This document shows positions 41,174 through 48,929 of a stretch of DNA of 64,000 nucleotides, in pieces. The notes beneath the pieces are model-generated. The model saw nothing but the letters and a program-made list of their open reading frames with translations. It was not told the origin of the DNA and did no database searches. Source of the DNA: Aeromicrobium endophyticum (GTDB taxonomy: Bacteria; Actinomycetota; Actinomycetes; Propionibacteriales; Nocardioidaceae); contig NZ_QUBR01000001.1 of the NCBI RefSeq assembly GCF_003586285.1, positions 1,667,373 to 1,731,372 of the forward strand, given 5' to 3'. The position numbers and the translations under genes are program-made. Position 1 is the first letter of the stretch. The number at the start of each line of letters is the position of its first letter.

Positions 41174-42406
41174 GTGCGTACGGCTGTCGAGAACCCCTTC
41201 GTGCCCGGGTCGGACACGATCCCCGAGGTGTGGGCCGGACGCACGAGCCAGGTCAGCGACTTCGAGAGCGTCGTCCGGCCACGGCGGATGGCGGGTCTGT
41301 CCGAGCGGGGACGCACGATCCTGGGAGAACCGGGACTGGGCAAGTCGACGTTGGTCCGCCGGTTGGCCGAGCGTGCTCGCCGCCACCACGACGACTGGAC
41401 GACCGCGCAGCTGCGGATGCCTCTCGGTGCCGATCCGCTGCAGATCGTCGCGACGGCGCTGCTGGGCCTGGCCGCGGACGCCGGACTGGCGGCGGCGACG
41501 GAGAAGCGCCTGCGCACGCTGATCGACCGCGTCAAGGCGGTCTCGGTCGCCGGGTGGGGGCTCACGCTCGAGCCCGACGCCGGGCCCCAACCGTTCGTCG
41601 CGCTGACGGACCTGCTGATCGAGATCGGGCTGGCCGCGCACGAGCAGGGCAGGCTGGTGATGGTCCACGTCGACGAGGTGCAGAACATCACCGACCAGGC
41701 AGCGTTGTCGCAGCTGCTGGTCTGCCTCGGTGACGCACTGACGTTCGAGCACACCGTCGTCGTTCCGGGCGGGGCGCAGATCGACCGGGTGCTGCCCATC
41801 GTGGTCTACCTGACAGGCCTGCCGGACTTCGACGACATGGCCGGGGCGCGCAAGGGCGCCACTTTCACGCGGCGGTTCAAGACCATCACGCTGGCACCGA
41901 TCTCCGACGACGACTTCAAGCTGGCGTTGGCCCCGTTCCTGGACCCTGGGTGGCCGGTCGAGGTCGACGGGCTGCCGGCGGCGGTTCGGATGACGCAGGA
42001 GGCGCGGGACGCGATCGTGGCGTGCTGCTGCGGGGAGCCGTTCCTCTTCCAGCTGGCAGGACAGGAAGCCTGGTACGCCTCGCCGGGCTCGCCGCTGATC
42101 ACCCTCGAGGATGTGCAGCAAGGATGGCGGGAAGCCACGCCTGAGGCTGTGACCCACGTGGAGCGCATCCTCGGGCGTCTTCCCGAGCGGGAGCACCAGC
42201 TGATCCAGGCCATGTCGGCTCTCGACCCGCAAGAGCGCACCGCGTCGGCCATCGCAGCGCACATGGGGTTCGACTCGGCAACGCAGATCGGGCCGTTCGC
42301 GTCCCGTCTCGACACGATGCGGGGCATCATCAACCGCGGCAAGCCGTACTCGTTCCGTCACCGCGCGATCGAGGCGTACCTGACGACGGATTGGCCGCAC
42401 ATCTGA
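41174..42406 (+). CDS. Orphan AAA-type ATPase of unknown function
   Basis: The 410-residue protein has a P-loop GEPGLGKSTLVRRLAE near 56-71 and a Walker B MVHVDEVQNIT near 160-170, followed by a helical region and a winged-helix-like C-terminus (LPEREHQLIQAMSALDPQERTASAIAAHMGF). The layout resembles ORC/Cdc6- or STAND-like ATPases used in regulation or defence. GTG 41174 directly follows an AT-rich palindromic operator unlike anything near it. The gene lies between kup and tRNA-Glu with no functional partner visible, and may be the surviving part of an inserted element. Confidence 0.75.
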   Translation: MRTAVENPFVPGSDTIPEVWAGRTSQVSDFESVVRPRRMAGLSERGRTILGEPGLGKSTLVRRLAERARRHHDDWTTAQLRMPLGADPLQIVATALLGLAADAGLAAATEKRLRTLIDRVKAVSVAGWGLTLEPDAGPQPFVALTDLLIEIGLAAHEQGRLVMVHVDEVQNITDQAALSQLLVCLGDALTFEHTVVVPGGAQIDRVLPIVVYLTGLPDFDDMAGARKGATFTRRFKTITLAPISDDDFKLALAPFLDPGWPVEVDGLPAAVRMTQEARDAIVACCCGEPFLFQLAGQEAWYASPGSPLITLEDVQQGWREATPEAVTHVERILGRLPEREHQLIQAMSALDPQERTASAIAAHMGFDSATQIGPFASRLDTMRGIINRGKPYSFRHRAIEAYLTTDWPHI

Positions 42407-42441
42407 GACGGACAGGTGCCGCCCTCGACGACACGCCTGGC

Positions 42442-42494
42442 CGGCCTTCGGCCGGAGAGGACGACACCCGGACCGAGAAGCACCCCCAACGGGA
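42442..42494 (-). repeat. Copy of the tRNA-Glu 3' end and downstream region
   Basis: A 53-base segment that matches 42566-42618 at 52 of 53 positions in the same orientation, 124 bases away. The shared segment includes the last 14 bases of tRNA-Glu and the downstream GGCC-TTC-GGCC hairpin. Confidence 0.85.
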
Positions 42495-42565
42495 CTCCGT
42501 CGCTCGTGCCTCGCTCCTCCTCGAATCGCGGAGCACACGATTCTCGCTCCGAGTGCCGCACGGAG

Positions 42566-42618
42566 CGGCCTTCGGCCGGAGAGGACGGCACCCGGACCGA
42601 GAAGCACCCCCAACGGGA
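42566..42618 (-). repeat. tRNA-Glu 3' end repeat, resident copy
   Basis: This is the resident copy of the 53-base repeat at 42442-42494; positions 42605-42618 are inside tRNA-Glu. The 71 bases between copies hold no gene. Confidence 0.85.
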
Positions 42619-42677
42619 TTCGAACCCGTGCTACCGCCGTGAAAGGGCGGCGTCCTAGGCCGCTAGACGATGGGGGC
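42605..42677 (-). tRNA. tRNA-Glu (TTC)
   Basis: A complete 73-base cloverleaf on the minus strand: acceptor GCCCCCA/TGGGGGT (one G-U pair), anticodon stem around loop CTTTCAC (TTC), T arm CGGG-TTCGAAT-CCCG and discriminator G. CCA is not encoded. Confidence 0.95.
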
Positions 42678-42731
42678 CTGAAACCCGTTCAGCATAGAGG
42701 GTGACGGGGGCCGGTGCGACACCGCATCGGG

Positions 42732-42737
42732 CAGGAT
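42732..42737 (+). promoter_or_regulatory. -10 box of the zincin gene (leaderless type)
   Basis: CAGGAT with a six-base gap to ATG 42744. Confidence 0.3.
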
Positions 42738-42743
42738 GGAGTC

Positions 42744-43094
42744 ATGATCGACGTCAGCGAGGAGCGGTTCGCCGAGCTGGTCGAGGCCGCCTTCGCCGCG
42801 GTGCCGTCCGAGCTGGCCGCGCTGCTCGACAACGTGGTGCTGTTCGTCGAGGACGACGCGCCGGCCGACGACCCCACCCTGCTGGGGCTCTACGACGGCA
42901 TCCCGCTGACCGAGCGCGACGGGACGTACGCCGGCGTGATGCCCGACCGCATCTTCGTCTTCCGCAACCCGACGCTCGCGATCTGCGACACCGAGGACGA
43001 CGTCGTCGAGGAGGTCGGCATCACCGTGGTGCACGAGATCGCCCACCACTTCGGCATCGAGGACGACCGGCTGCACGAGCTGGGCTATGCCTGA
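42744..43094 (+). CDS. Small zincin-like metallopeptidase family protein
   Basis: The 116-residue protein ends in HEIAHHFGIEDDRLHELG (97-114), an extended HExxHxxG zinc motif of the minimal zincin family (COG3824-type). The N-terminal 90 residues have the LYxGIPLTxR and I-FxNP segments of that family. These small proteins are near-universal in actinobacteria; their substrates are unknown. The stop overlaps the pirin start by 8 bases. The longer upstream frame is rejected because of the tRNA and the -10 box. Confidence 0.87.
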   Translation: MIDVSEERFAELVEAAFAAVPSELAALLDNVVLFVEDDAPADDPTLLGLYDGIPLTERDGTYAGVMPDRIFVFRNPTLAICDTEDDVVEEVGITVVHEIAHHFGIEDDRLHELGYA

Positions 43095-43746
43095 GATCCG
43101 GCGGGCGGGCCAGCGCTTCCACACCGTCGGCGACGGCGTGCAGACGTGGCACAGCTTCTCCTACGGCGCGCACTACGACCCCGACCAGATCGGTTTCGGC
43201 CCGGTCATGGCGATCAACACCGAGCACGTCGAGCCGGGTGGCGGCTACGACGTGCACGACCACGCCGACGTCGAGATCGTCACGTGGGTGCTCGAGGGCG
43301 TCCTGCGGCACGAGGACTCGACCGGGCAGTCGGGCGACATCCGCCCCGGCTCGGCGCAGCGGCTCAGCGCCGGCACGGGGGTGCGGCACTCCGAGAGGAA
43401 CGGCTCGGCCGACGAGCCGCTGGTGTTCGTGCAGATGATGCTGAGGTCCGACCACGACGGGCCGCCCGAGTATGCGCAGACCGAGGTCGAGCAGGCGCCC
43501 GGCGTGCTCGTGCCCACGGTGACGGTGCACGCGCCGGCCGAGCTGCTCGCCGTCCGCCTCGAGGCGGGGCAGCGGGTCGCCGTGCCGCCATCGCCCCGCA
43601 GCCTCGTGATCGTCACGGGCGGAGCAGTGGAGGTGGCGGGCGAGCGGCTCGACCTCGGCGACGAGGCCAGGTTCACCGGGGCCGCAGGCTACGAGCTGGC
43701 GGCCGACGTCCCGGCGAGCGCCCTGGTCTGGCAGCTCGGACGCTGA
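43087..43746 (+). CDS. Pirin-family cupin protein
   Basis: The 219-residue bicupin has the pirin N-terminal metal site His57, His59, His101 and Glu103 (HDHADVE and GVRHSERN) and a second cupin domain. Pirins act as quercetinases or as redox/transcription cofactors. It overlaps the zincin gene by 8 bases. The C-terminal cupin here keeps a shortened fold. Confidence 0.88.
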   Translation: MPEIRRAGQRFHTVGDGVQTWHSFSYGAHYDPDQIGFGPVMAINTEHVEPGGGYDVHDHADVEIVTWVLEGVLRHEDSTGQSGDIRPGSAQRLSAGTGVRHSERNGSADEPLVFVQMMLRSDHDGPPEYAQTEVEQAPGVLVPTVTVHAPAELLAVRLEAGQRVAVPPSPRSLVIVTGGAVEVAGERLDLGDEARFTGAAGYELAADVPASALVWQLGR

Positions 43747-43804
43747 ACGGGTCTCGTTGCACGATGCAACCGAACCCAGCATCCGGGTCGTGATCCGGTA
43801 GGCC

Positions 43805-43810
43805 TAGGCT
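43805..43810 (+). promoter_or_regulatory. -10 box of tmsA-like gene (leaderless type)
   Basis: TAGGCT, six bases before GTG 43817. Confidence 0.45.
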
Positions 43811-43816
43811 GGGCCG

Positions 43817-45190
43817 GTGAAAGGTTGGCATGCGCACGCCCAGGCGGTCGAACAGCTCCTGACGTCCTACGCGGCGATCCCGCAGGGCTCCAGGATCCGT
43901 CTCGCGAAGAAGACGTCCAACCTGTTCAGGCCCCGGTCGGCCAGCGACGCCCCGGGTCTCGACGTCAGCGACCTCGACGGCGTCATCGCGATCGATCCCG
44001 AGGCGGCCACCGCCGACGTCCAGGGCGTCTGCACCTACGAGGACCTCGTCGAGGCGACGCTGACGTTCGGCTTCATCCCCTTCGTCGTGCCGCAGCTGCG
44101 CACCATCACGCTGGGCGGCGCCGTGACGGGCCTCGGCATCGAGTCGACGTCGTTCCGCAACGGCCTGCCGCACGAGTCGGTGCTCGAGATGGACATCCTC
44201 ACGGGCTCCGGCGAGCTGGTCACCGCGACGCCCGACAACGAGCACGCCGAGCTGTTCGACGCCTTCCCCAACTCGTACGGCAGCCTCGGCTACGCCACGC
44301 GGCTCAAGATCAAGCTCGAGCGCGTCCCCCGCTACGTCTCGTTGCGCCACGTCCGCATGCACGGCGGGCAGCAGGCCGTCGAGGCGATCGCGTCGATCAG
44401 CGAGACCGGTCAGTGGCACGGCGAGCGGGTCGACGGGCTCGACGGCACCGCGTTCACGCCCGACGAGATCTACCTGACGCTCGCGACCTTCACCGACGAC
44501 CTGCCGTCCGGCGGACGAGACGCGGTCAGCGACTACACGGGCATGCAGGTCTACTACCGCTCGATCCAGCAGCGCGAGACCGACACCCTGACGATGAACG
44601 ACTACATCTGGCGCTGGGACACCGACTGGTTCTGGTGCTCGGGAGCCTTCGGCGCGCAGACGCCGTGGATCCGCCGGCTGTGGCCGGCCCGCTACCGGCG
44701 CAGCGACGTCTTCCACAAGATCGTGGGGCTCGACGAGCGCTTCGGCATCATCAAGACGCTCGACCGCCTCAAGAAGATCCCGGGACGCGAGCGCGTCATC
44801 CAGGACATCGAGGTGCCGCTCGACAAGGTGCCCGAGTTCCTCGAGTGGTTCGACGCCGAGGTCGGCATGCGTCCGGTGTGGCTGTGCCCGCTGCGCACCA
44901 CGCGGGCGTGGCCGGTCTACCCCCTCGAGCCCGGCGCGATCTACGTCAACGCGGGCTTCTGGGGCACCGTCGAGGTGCCCGCCGACGCGCCGGCCGGCAT
45001 GGTCAACCGGCGCATCGAGGACGCCGTGCACGCGATGGGCGGCCACAAGTCGCTCTACTCGGAAGCTTTCTACGACCAGGCGATGTTCGACCAGATGTAC
45101 GGCGGAGAGGTGCTCGCCGCCGTTCGCCGCAGGTACGACCCCGACAGCAGGCTGAGCACCCTGTACGAGAAGGCAGTGAGGAACTCATGA
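43817..45190 (+). CDS. tmsA: FAD-binding reductase of 10-methyl fatty acid synthesis
   Basis: The 457-residue protein has an N-terminal FAD_binding_4 (VAO/DprE1-like) domain with LGGAVTGLGIESTSFRNGLP near 100-120, and a C-terminal oxidase-like domain with RTTRAWPVYP. Coupled by ATGA to a cyclopropane-synthase-like methyltransferase, it matches the reductase that converts 10-methylene to 10-methyl fatty acyl chains (tuberculostearic acid), called TmsA or BfaA. The assignment rests on the gene pair and domain pattern; the exact orthology was not tested. GTG start with TAGGCT six bases upstream. Confidence 0.75.
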   Translation: MKGWHAHAQAVEQLLTSYAAIPQGSRIRLAKKTSNLFRPRSASDAPGLDVSDLDGVIAIDPEAATADVQGVCTYEDLVEATLTFGFIPFVVPQLRTITLGGAVTGLGIESTSFRNGLPHESVLEMDILTGSGELVTATPDNEHAELFDAFPNSYGSLGYATRLKIKLERVPRYVSLRHVRMHGGQQAVEAIASISETGQWHGERVDGLDGTAFTPDEIYLTLATFTDDLPSGGRDAVSDYTGMQVYYRSIQQRETDTLTMNDYIWRWDTDWFWCSGAFGAQTPWIRRLWPARYRRSDVFHKIVGLDERFGIIKTLDRLKKIPGRERVIQDIEVPLDKVPEFLEWFDAEVGMRPVWLCPLRTTRAWPVYPLEPGAIYVNAGFWGTVEVPADAPAGMVNRRIEDAVHAMGGHKSLYSEAFYDQAMFDQMYGGEVLAAVRRRYDPDSRLSTLYEKAVRNS

Positions 45191-46476
45191 CCACCGACGC
45201 CGCAGTAAAGCTGTCGATCGCCGACGCGCTGGGCAAGCTGATGAAGGAGGGCCTGCCGTTCCGGTTCGAGGCCTTCGACGGCAGCTCGGCCGGACCGACC
45301 GACGCCCCGTTCACGCTGCGCCTGCTCAACGAGCGCGGCCTCTCGTACCTGATGACGGCCCCCGGCGACCTCGGCTTCGCGCGGGCGTACGTCGCGGGCG
45401 ACCTCGAGCTCGAGGGCATCCACCCGGGCAATCCGTACGACGCGATGGTGCTCATCATGAGCCAGCTGCGCTTCAAGGTGCCCTCGGCCGCCGAGATGGT
45501 GCAGATCGTCCGCAGCCTCGGCTTCGGCAACCTCAAGCCCCCGCCGCCGCCCGCCGAGGAGCACCTGCCCAAGTGGCGCCGTGCGCTCGAGGGCATGCGG
45601 CACAACAAGAAGCGCGACGCCGAGGCGATCCACCACCACTACGACGTCTCCAACCGCTTCTACGAGCTCGTCCTCGGCCCGTCGATGACGTACACCTGTG
45701 CGGTCTACCCGACGCTCGACTCGACGCTCGAGCAAGCGCAGTACGAGAAGTACGACCTCATCTGCCGCAAGCTCGACCTCAAGCCCGGCGACCGCCTGCT
45801 CGACATCGGCTGCGGCTGGGGCGGCATGGTGCGCCACGCCGCCAAGCACTACGGCGTCACGGTGCTGGGTGTGACGTTGTCGCGCGAGCAGGCCACCTGG
45901 GCCCAGGACGAGATCAAGCGCCAAGGCCTGGACGACCTCGCCGAGGTGCGGTTCTCGGACTACCGCGACGTGCCGGAGGGCGAGTTCGACGCGATCAGCT
46001 CGATCGGCCTGACCGAGCACATCGGCGTCAAGCAGTACGGCGACTACTTCGGCTTCCTGCGCAGCAAGCTGCGGGTCGGCGGGCGCCTGCTCAACCACTG
46101 CATCACCCGGCCGAACAACAAGACCACGACCACCGGTGCGTTCATCGACCGCTACGTCTTCCCCGACGGCGAGCTCACGGGCGTCGGACGCATCCAGGTC
46201 GCGGCCCAGGACGTCGGCCTCGAGGTGCGGCACGTCGAGAACCTGCGCGAGCACTACGCCATGACGCTCAAGGGCTGGTGCGACAACCTCGTCGAGCACT
46301 GGGACGAGGCGCTGGGCGAGGTCACGATCGGTCGCGCCAAGGTGTGGGGCATCTACATGGCCGGGTCGCGCCTGGCCTTCGAGCGCAACGAGATCGAGCT
46401 GCACCACGTCCTGGCGGTCAAGCCCGATCCGCACGGCGACGCCAGCTGGCCCCTGCGTCCGACCTGGGGCAGCTGA
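45187..46476 (+). CDS. tmsB: SAM-dependent methyltransferase of 10-methyl fatty acid synthesis
   Basis: The 429-residue protein is a cyclopropane-fatty-acyl-phospholipid synthase family enzyme. The SAM motif LLDIGCGWGG is at 204-213, the substrate pocket HHHYDVSNRFYELVLG near 149-164, YTCAVYP near 169, and GLTEHIGVKQY downstream. A 120-residue N-terminal extension is normal for the family. It would methylate the double bond of a membrane oleoyl chain to 10-methylene stearate, which the reductase encoded just upstream completes. Ordinary cyclopropanation is the alternative; the FAD partner gene argues against it. Confidence 0.8.
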   Translation: MTTDAAVKLSIADALGKLMKEGLPFRFEAFDGSSAGPTDAPFTLRLLNERGLSYLMTAPGDLGFARAYVAGDLELEGIHPGNPYDAMVLIMSQLRFKVPSAAEMVQIVRSLGFGNLKPPPPPAEEHLPKWRRALEGMRHNKKRDAEAIHHHYDVSNRFYELVLGPSMTYTCAVYPTLDSTLEQAQYEKYDLICRKLDLKPGDRLLDIGCGWGGMVRHAAKHYGVTVLGVTLSREQATWAQDEIKRQGLDDLAEVRFSDYRDVPEGEFDAISSIGLTEHIGVKQYGDYFGFLRSKLRVGGRLLNHCITRPNNKTTTTGAFIDRYVFPDGELTGVGRIQVAAQDVGLEVRHVENLREHYAMTLKGWCDNLVEHWDEALGEVTIGRAKVWGIYMAGSRLAFERNEIELHHVLAVKPDPHGDASWPLRPTWGS

Positions 46477-46484
46477 CCCCCGGC

Positions 46485-46490
46485 TAGGCT
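46485..46490 (+). promoter_or_regulatory. -10 box of glycosyltransferase gene (leaderless type)
   Basis: TAGGCT, six bases before GTG 46497. Confidence 0.45.
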
Positions 46491-46496
46491 CGGTGC

Positions 46497-48929
46497 GTGA
46501 CCTTCGACCTCGACGTCCTGCGTGAGCAGGTCGGATACATCGACGTCGATCCGTACGCGGTGGCGGCGCACGCCCTGCGGTACGGGACGCCGGGAGCGCT
46601 CGACCTGCTGGCGCTGATGGCCACGGACGGGCGCGACGGCTACGCGCCCGTGCAGGCGGCGGCCGACGCGTTCGCGACCACGGGCGCGCTGCCGTCCGGT
46701 CTCGACGCACGCGCCGTGGGTGCCCTGGCGCAGGCCCTCATCGGCAAGCACCACCGGCCCGGCGGGTCGTACGACGCCTCGGCACGCATGCATCGCCTCG
46801 CCCACGCGATCGGCTCGCTCGACGACCAGCCGACGGGCTTCGCGAAGCTGCTCGTGCAGACGCAGCTCGCGGCCGGCGCGCACGCCGAGCTCGACGCCCT
46901 GCTGGTCGCCACGCCGGGGCTCGTCGACGAGCACCTCGCCTGGATCGTCCGCACCGACCGGCTGCGGGACGACCTAGAGGCGTGGAGCGCCTCGTTCGGC
47001 GAGATCTTCGCGGAGGGCCAGGCGCCGGTGCGGATCGGTGCCGGCGAGGGTCGTCCGTTCGACCGGCTCGAGGCCACGGAAGCCGTGAGGCTCTCCTCGG
47101 GGGTGCACGACCCCCTCGTCACCGTCGTGATGTCGGTGTACGGGGCCGACGAGAGCCTGCTGACCGCGGTGCGCTCGATCGTCGAGCAGACGTACCCCCA
47201 CCTCGAGCTGCTGGTCGTCGACGACTGCTCGCCCGCCGAGCACACCGCCGCGATCGATGCCGTCGCCGACCTCGACCCGCGCATCAGGGTGCTGCGGATG
47301 CCCGAGAACGGCGGCACCTACCGCGTGCGCAACCACGCGCTCGCCCAGGCGCGCGGCGAGCTCGTGACGTTCCAGGACTCCGACGACTGGTCGCACCCCG
47401 AACGCCTCGCCCGCCAGGTCGCGGCGCTGCAGGCGCGACCCGGTGCCGTCGCGTCGCTCAGCTCGTGGGTGCGCATGACGCCCGACCTCGTGCTCAACCG
47501 CGTGGGCTACGCCGCGACCCGCGTCAACGCCTCGTCGATGATGTTCCGCCGCGAGCCGGTCGTGGCCCGGCTGGGCGGCTTCGACACCGTCCGCAAGGAC
47601 GCCGACTCCGAGTTCCGCGACCGCCTGGCCGCGACGTACGGCGAGGAGGCGCTCGTCGTGCTGCCCGACGTGCTGGCCGTCGCCCAGCTCACCGCCGACT
47701 CGCTGTCGCGCGACGACTTCGCCTTCGGCTGGTGGGCTCCCACCCGCGAGGCCTACGGCGCCGCCTACGGCCACTGGCACGACCGCATCCGCCGCGGCGT
47801 GGCGTCGCCGGTGCTCGACCCTTCCGCGGCCCGGCCGTTCCCGGCTCCGGCGACGTTCGTCGACCGGGTGCCCGAGCCCGTCACGTGCGACGTCGCCTAC
47901 CTGTCCGACTGGCGGGTCGGCATCAACCGCTACGACGCGGCACCCCGCCGCGTGCGGGCGCTGCTCGACGCCGGTCTCGACGTCCACGCCGGGCAGGCGG
48001 TCAACCTGCGCCACGCCTACCGCACCCGGCGCGAGACGGTGCCGGAGATCCGTGACCTCCGGGCCGATCGGGGGCTCGGTTGGCTGGTCTGGACCGAGCC
48101 GGTGCACGCGCGACTGACGGTGGTCGACTCCGCCGAGCTGCTGATGTTCCCGCGCAGCGCCGCCGACGTGCGGCTCACGACCGAGCGGCTCGTGGTGGTC
48201 GCGGGCAGCTCGCCGCGGGTCCCCGCGCGGGGCTGGACGCTCTACGACCCGGCGACGGTCGAGCGCAACGGCCGCGAGCTGTTCGGCGTCGACGTCGAGT
48301 GGTGGCCGGCCCACGCCGGGGTGGCCGATGCCCTGCGGGCGGCGGGTGCGACGACGACCGTGCTGCCGCCCCGGTCGGTCGCGGTCGCCGACCACGGTCT
48401 GGCCCGGCCGTCGGTCGTCTCGCGTCCGCCCGTGGTCGGGGCGGCGCGCCTCGAGAAGATCGGCAAGAACCGGCTGCCCGGCGCCCAGCTGGTGCGGTAC
48501 CTGCCGGTCGACGGGGCCTACGCGGTGCGGGTGCTCGACGACGACGAGGTCGTCCCCAAGCTGTTCCGCAAGAACCCCGTGCCGCCCAGCTGGACGATCG
48601 TCACCGGCGTCCCGCTCGACGTGTTCGCTGCGGATGCCGACGTGTTCGCCGGCTACGCGCCCGACGCCTGGGGCGACGGCGTCACGTGGCCCATGGCGAG
48701 CGCCCTGGCCGCCGGTGCGGTGCTGATCGTCGACCCGCGCCACCGCCCCGTGCTCGGCGATGCCGCGGTGTACGCGACGCCCGACGAGGCCCGCGCGACG
48801 CTCGACGCGCTGACGTCCGACCCCGCCTCGTTCGCGGCCCAGCGCGAGCGCGGCGACGCCTTCGTGCGCTCGCAGCTCGACCCGGCCGCCTTCGCCGCGT
48901 ACGTCCGGAGCCTCGCATGGCCGAGCTGA
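46497..48929 (+). CDS. Large GT2-family glycosyltransferase with C-terminal GT-B-like half
   Basis: The 810-residue protein has a helical N-terminal region (1-200), a GT2 (GT-A fold) domain from about 206 with TVVMSVYGADES, the nucleotide motif VVDDCSP near 240 and DSDDWSHP near 295, and a C-terminal half (about 460-810) with a Rossmann-like pattern ending in GDGVTWPMASALAAGAVLIVDPRHRPVLGD, like the donor domain of GT4 enzymes. A paralogue of the same three-part plan is at 53033. It probably builds an extracellular glycopolymer with the acyltransferase that overlaps its end by 13 bases. Confidence 0.85.
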   Translation: MTFDLDVLREQVGYIDVDPYAVAAHALRYGTPGALDLLALMATDGRDGYAPVQAAADAFATTGALPSGLDARAVGALAQALIGKHHRPGGSYDASARMHRLAHAIGSLDDQPTGFAKLLVQTQLAAGAHAELDALLVATPGLVDEHLAWIVRTDRLRDDLEAWSASFGEIFAEGQAPVRIGAGEGRPFDRLEATEAVRLSSGVHDPLVTVVMSVYGADESLLTAVRSIVEQTYPHLELLVVDDCSPAEHTAAIDAVADLDPRIRVLRMPENGGTYRVRNHALAQARGELVTFQDSDDWSHPERLARQVAALQARPGAVASLSSWVRMTPDLVLNRVGYAATRVNASSMMFRREPVVARLGGFDTVRKDADSEFRDRLAATYGEEALVVLPDVLAVAQLTADSLSRDDFAFGWWAPTREAYGAAYGHWHDRIRRGVASPVLDPSAARPFPAPATFVDRVPEPVTCDVAYLSDWRVGINRYDAAPRRVRALLDAGLDVHAGQAVNLRHAYRTRRETVPEIRDLRADRGLGWLVWTEPVHARLTVVDSAELLMFPRSAADVRLTTERLVVVAGSSPRVPARGWTLYDPATVERNGRELFGVDVEWWPAHAGVADALRAAGATTTVLPPRSVAVADHGLARPSVVSRPPVVGAARLEKIGKNRLPGAQLVRYLPVDGAYAVRVLDDDEVVPKLFRKNPVPPSWTIVTGVPLDVFAADADVFAGYAPDAWGDGVTWPMASALAAGAVLIVDPRHRPVLGDAAVYATPDEARATLDALTSDPASFAAQRERGDAFVRSQLDPAAFAAYVRSLAWPS

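Noticed and set aside
42442..42618. CRISPR-like pair of repeats
   Set aside because: Only two copies, 53 bases long, including a tRNA end; no cas genes and no further repeats.
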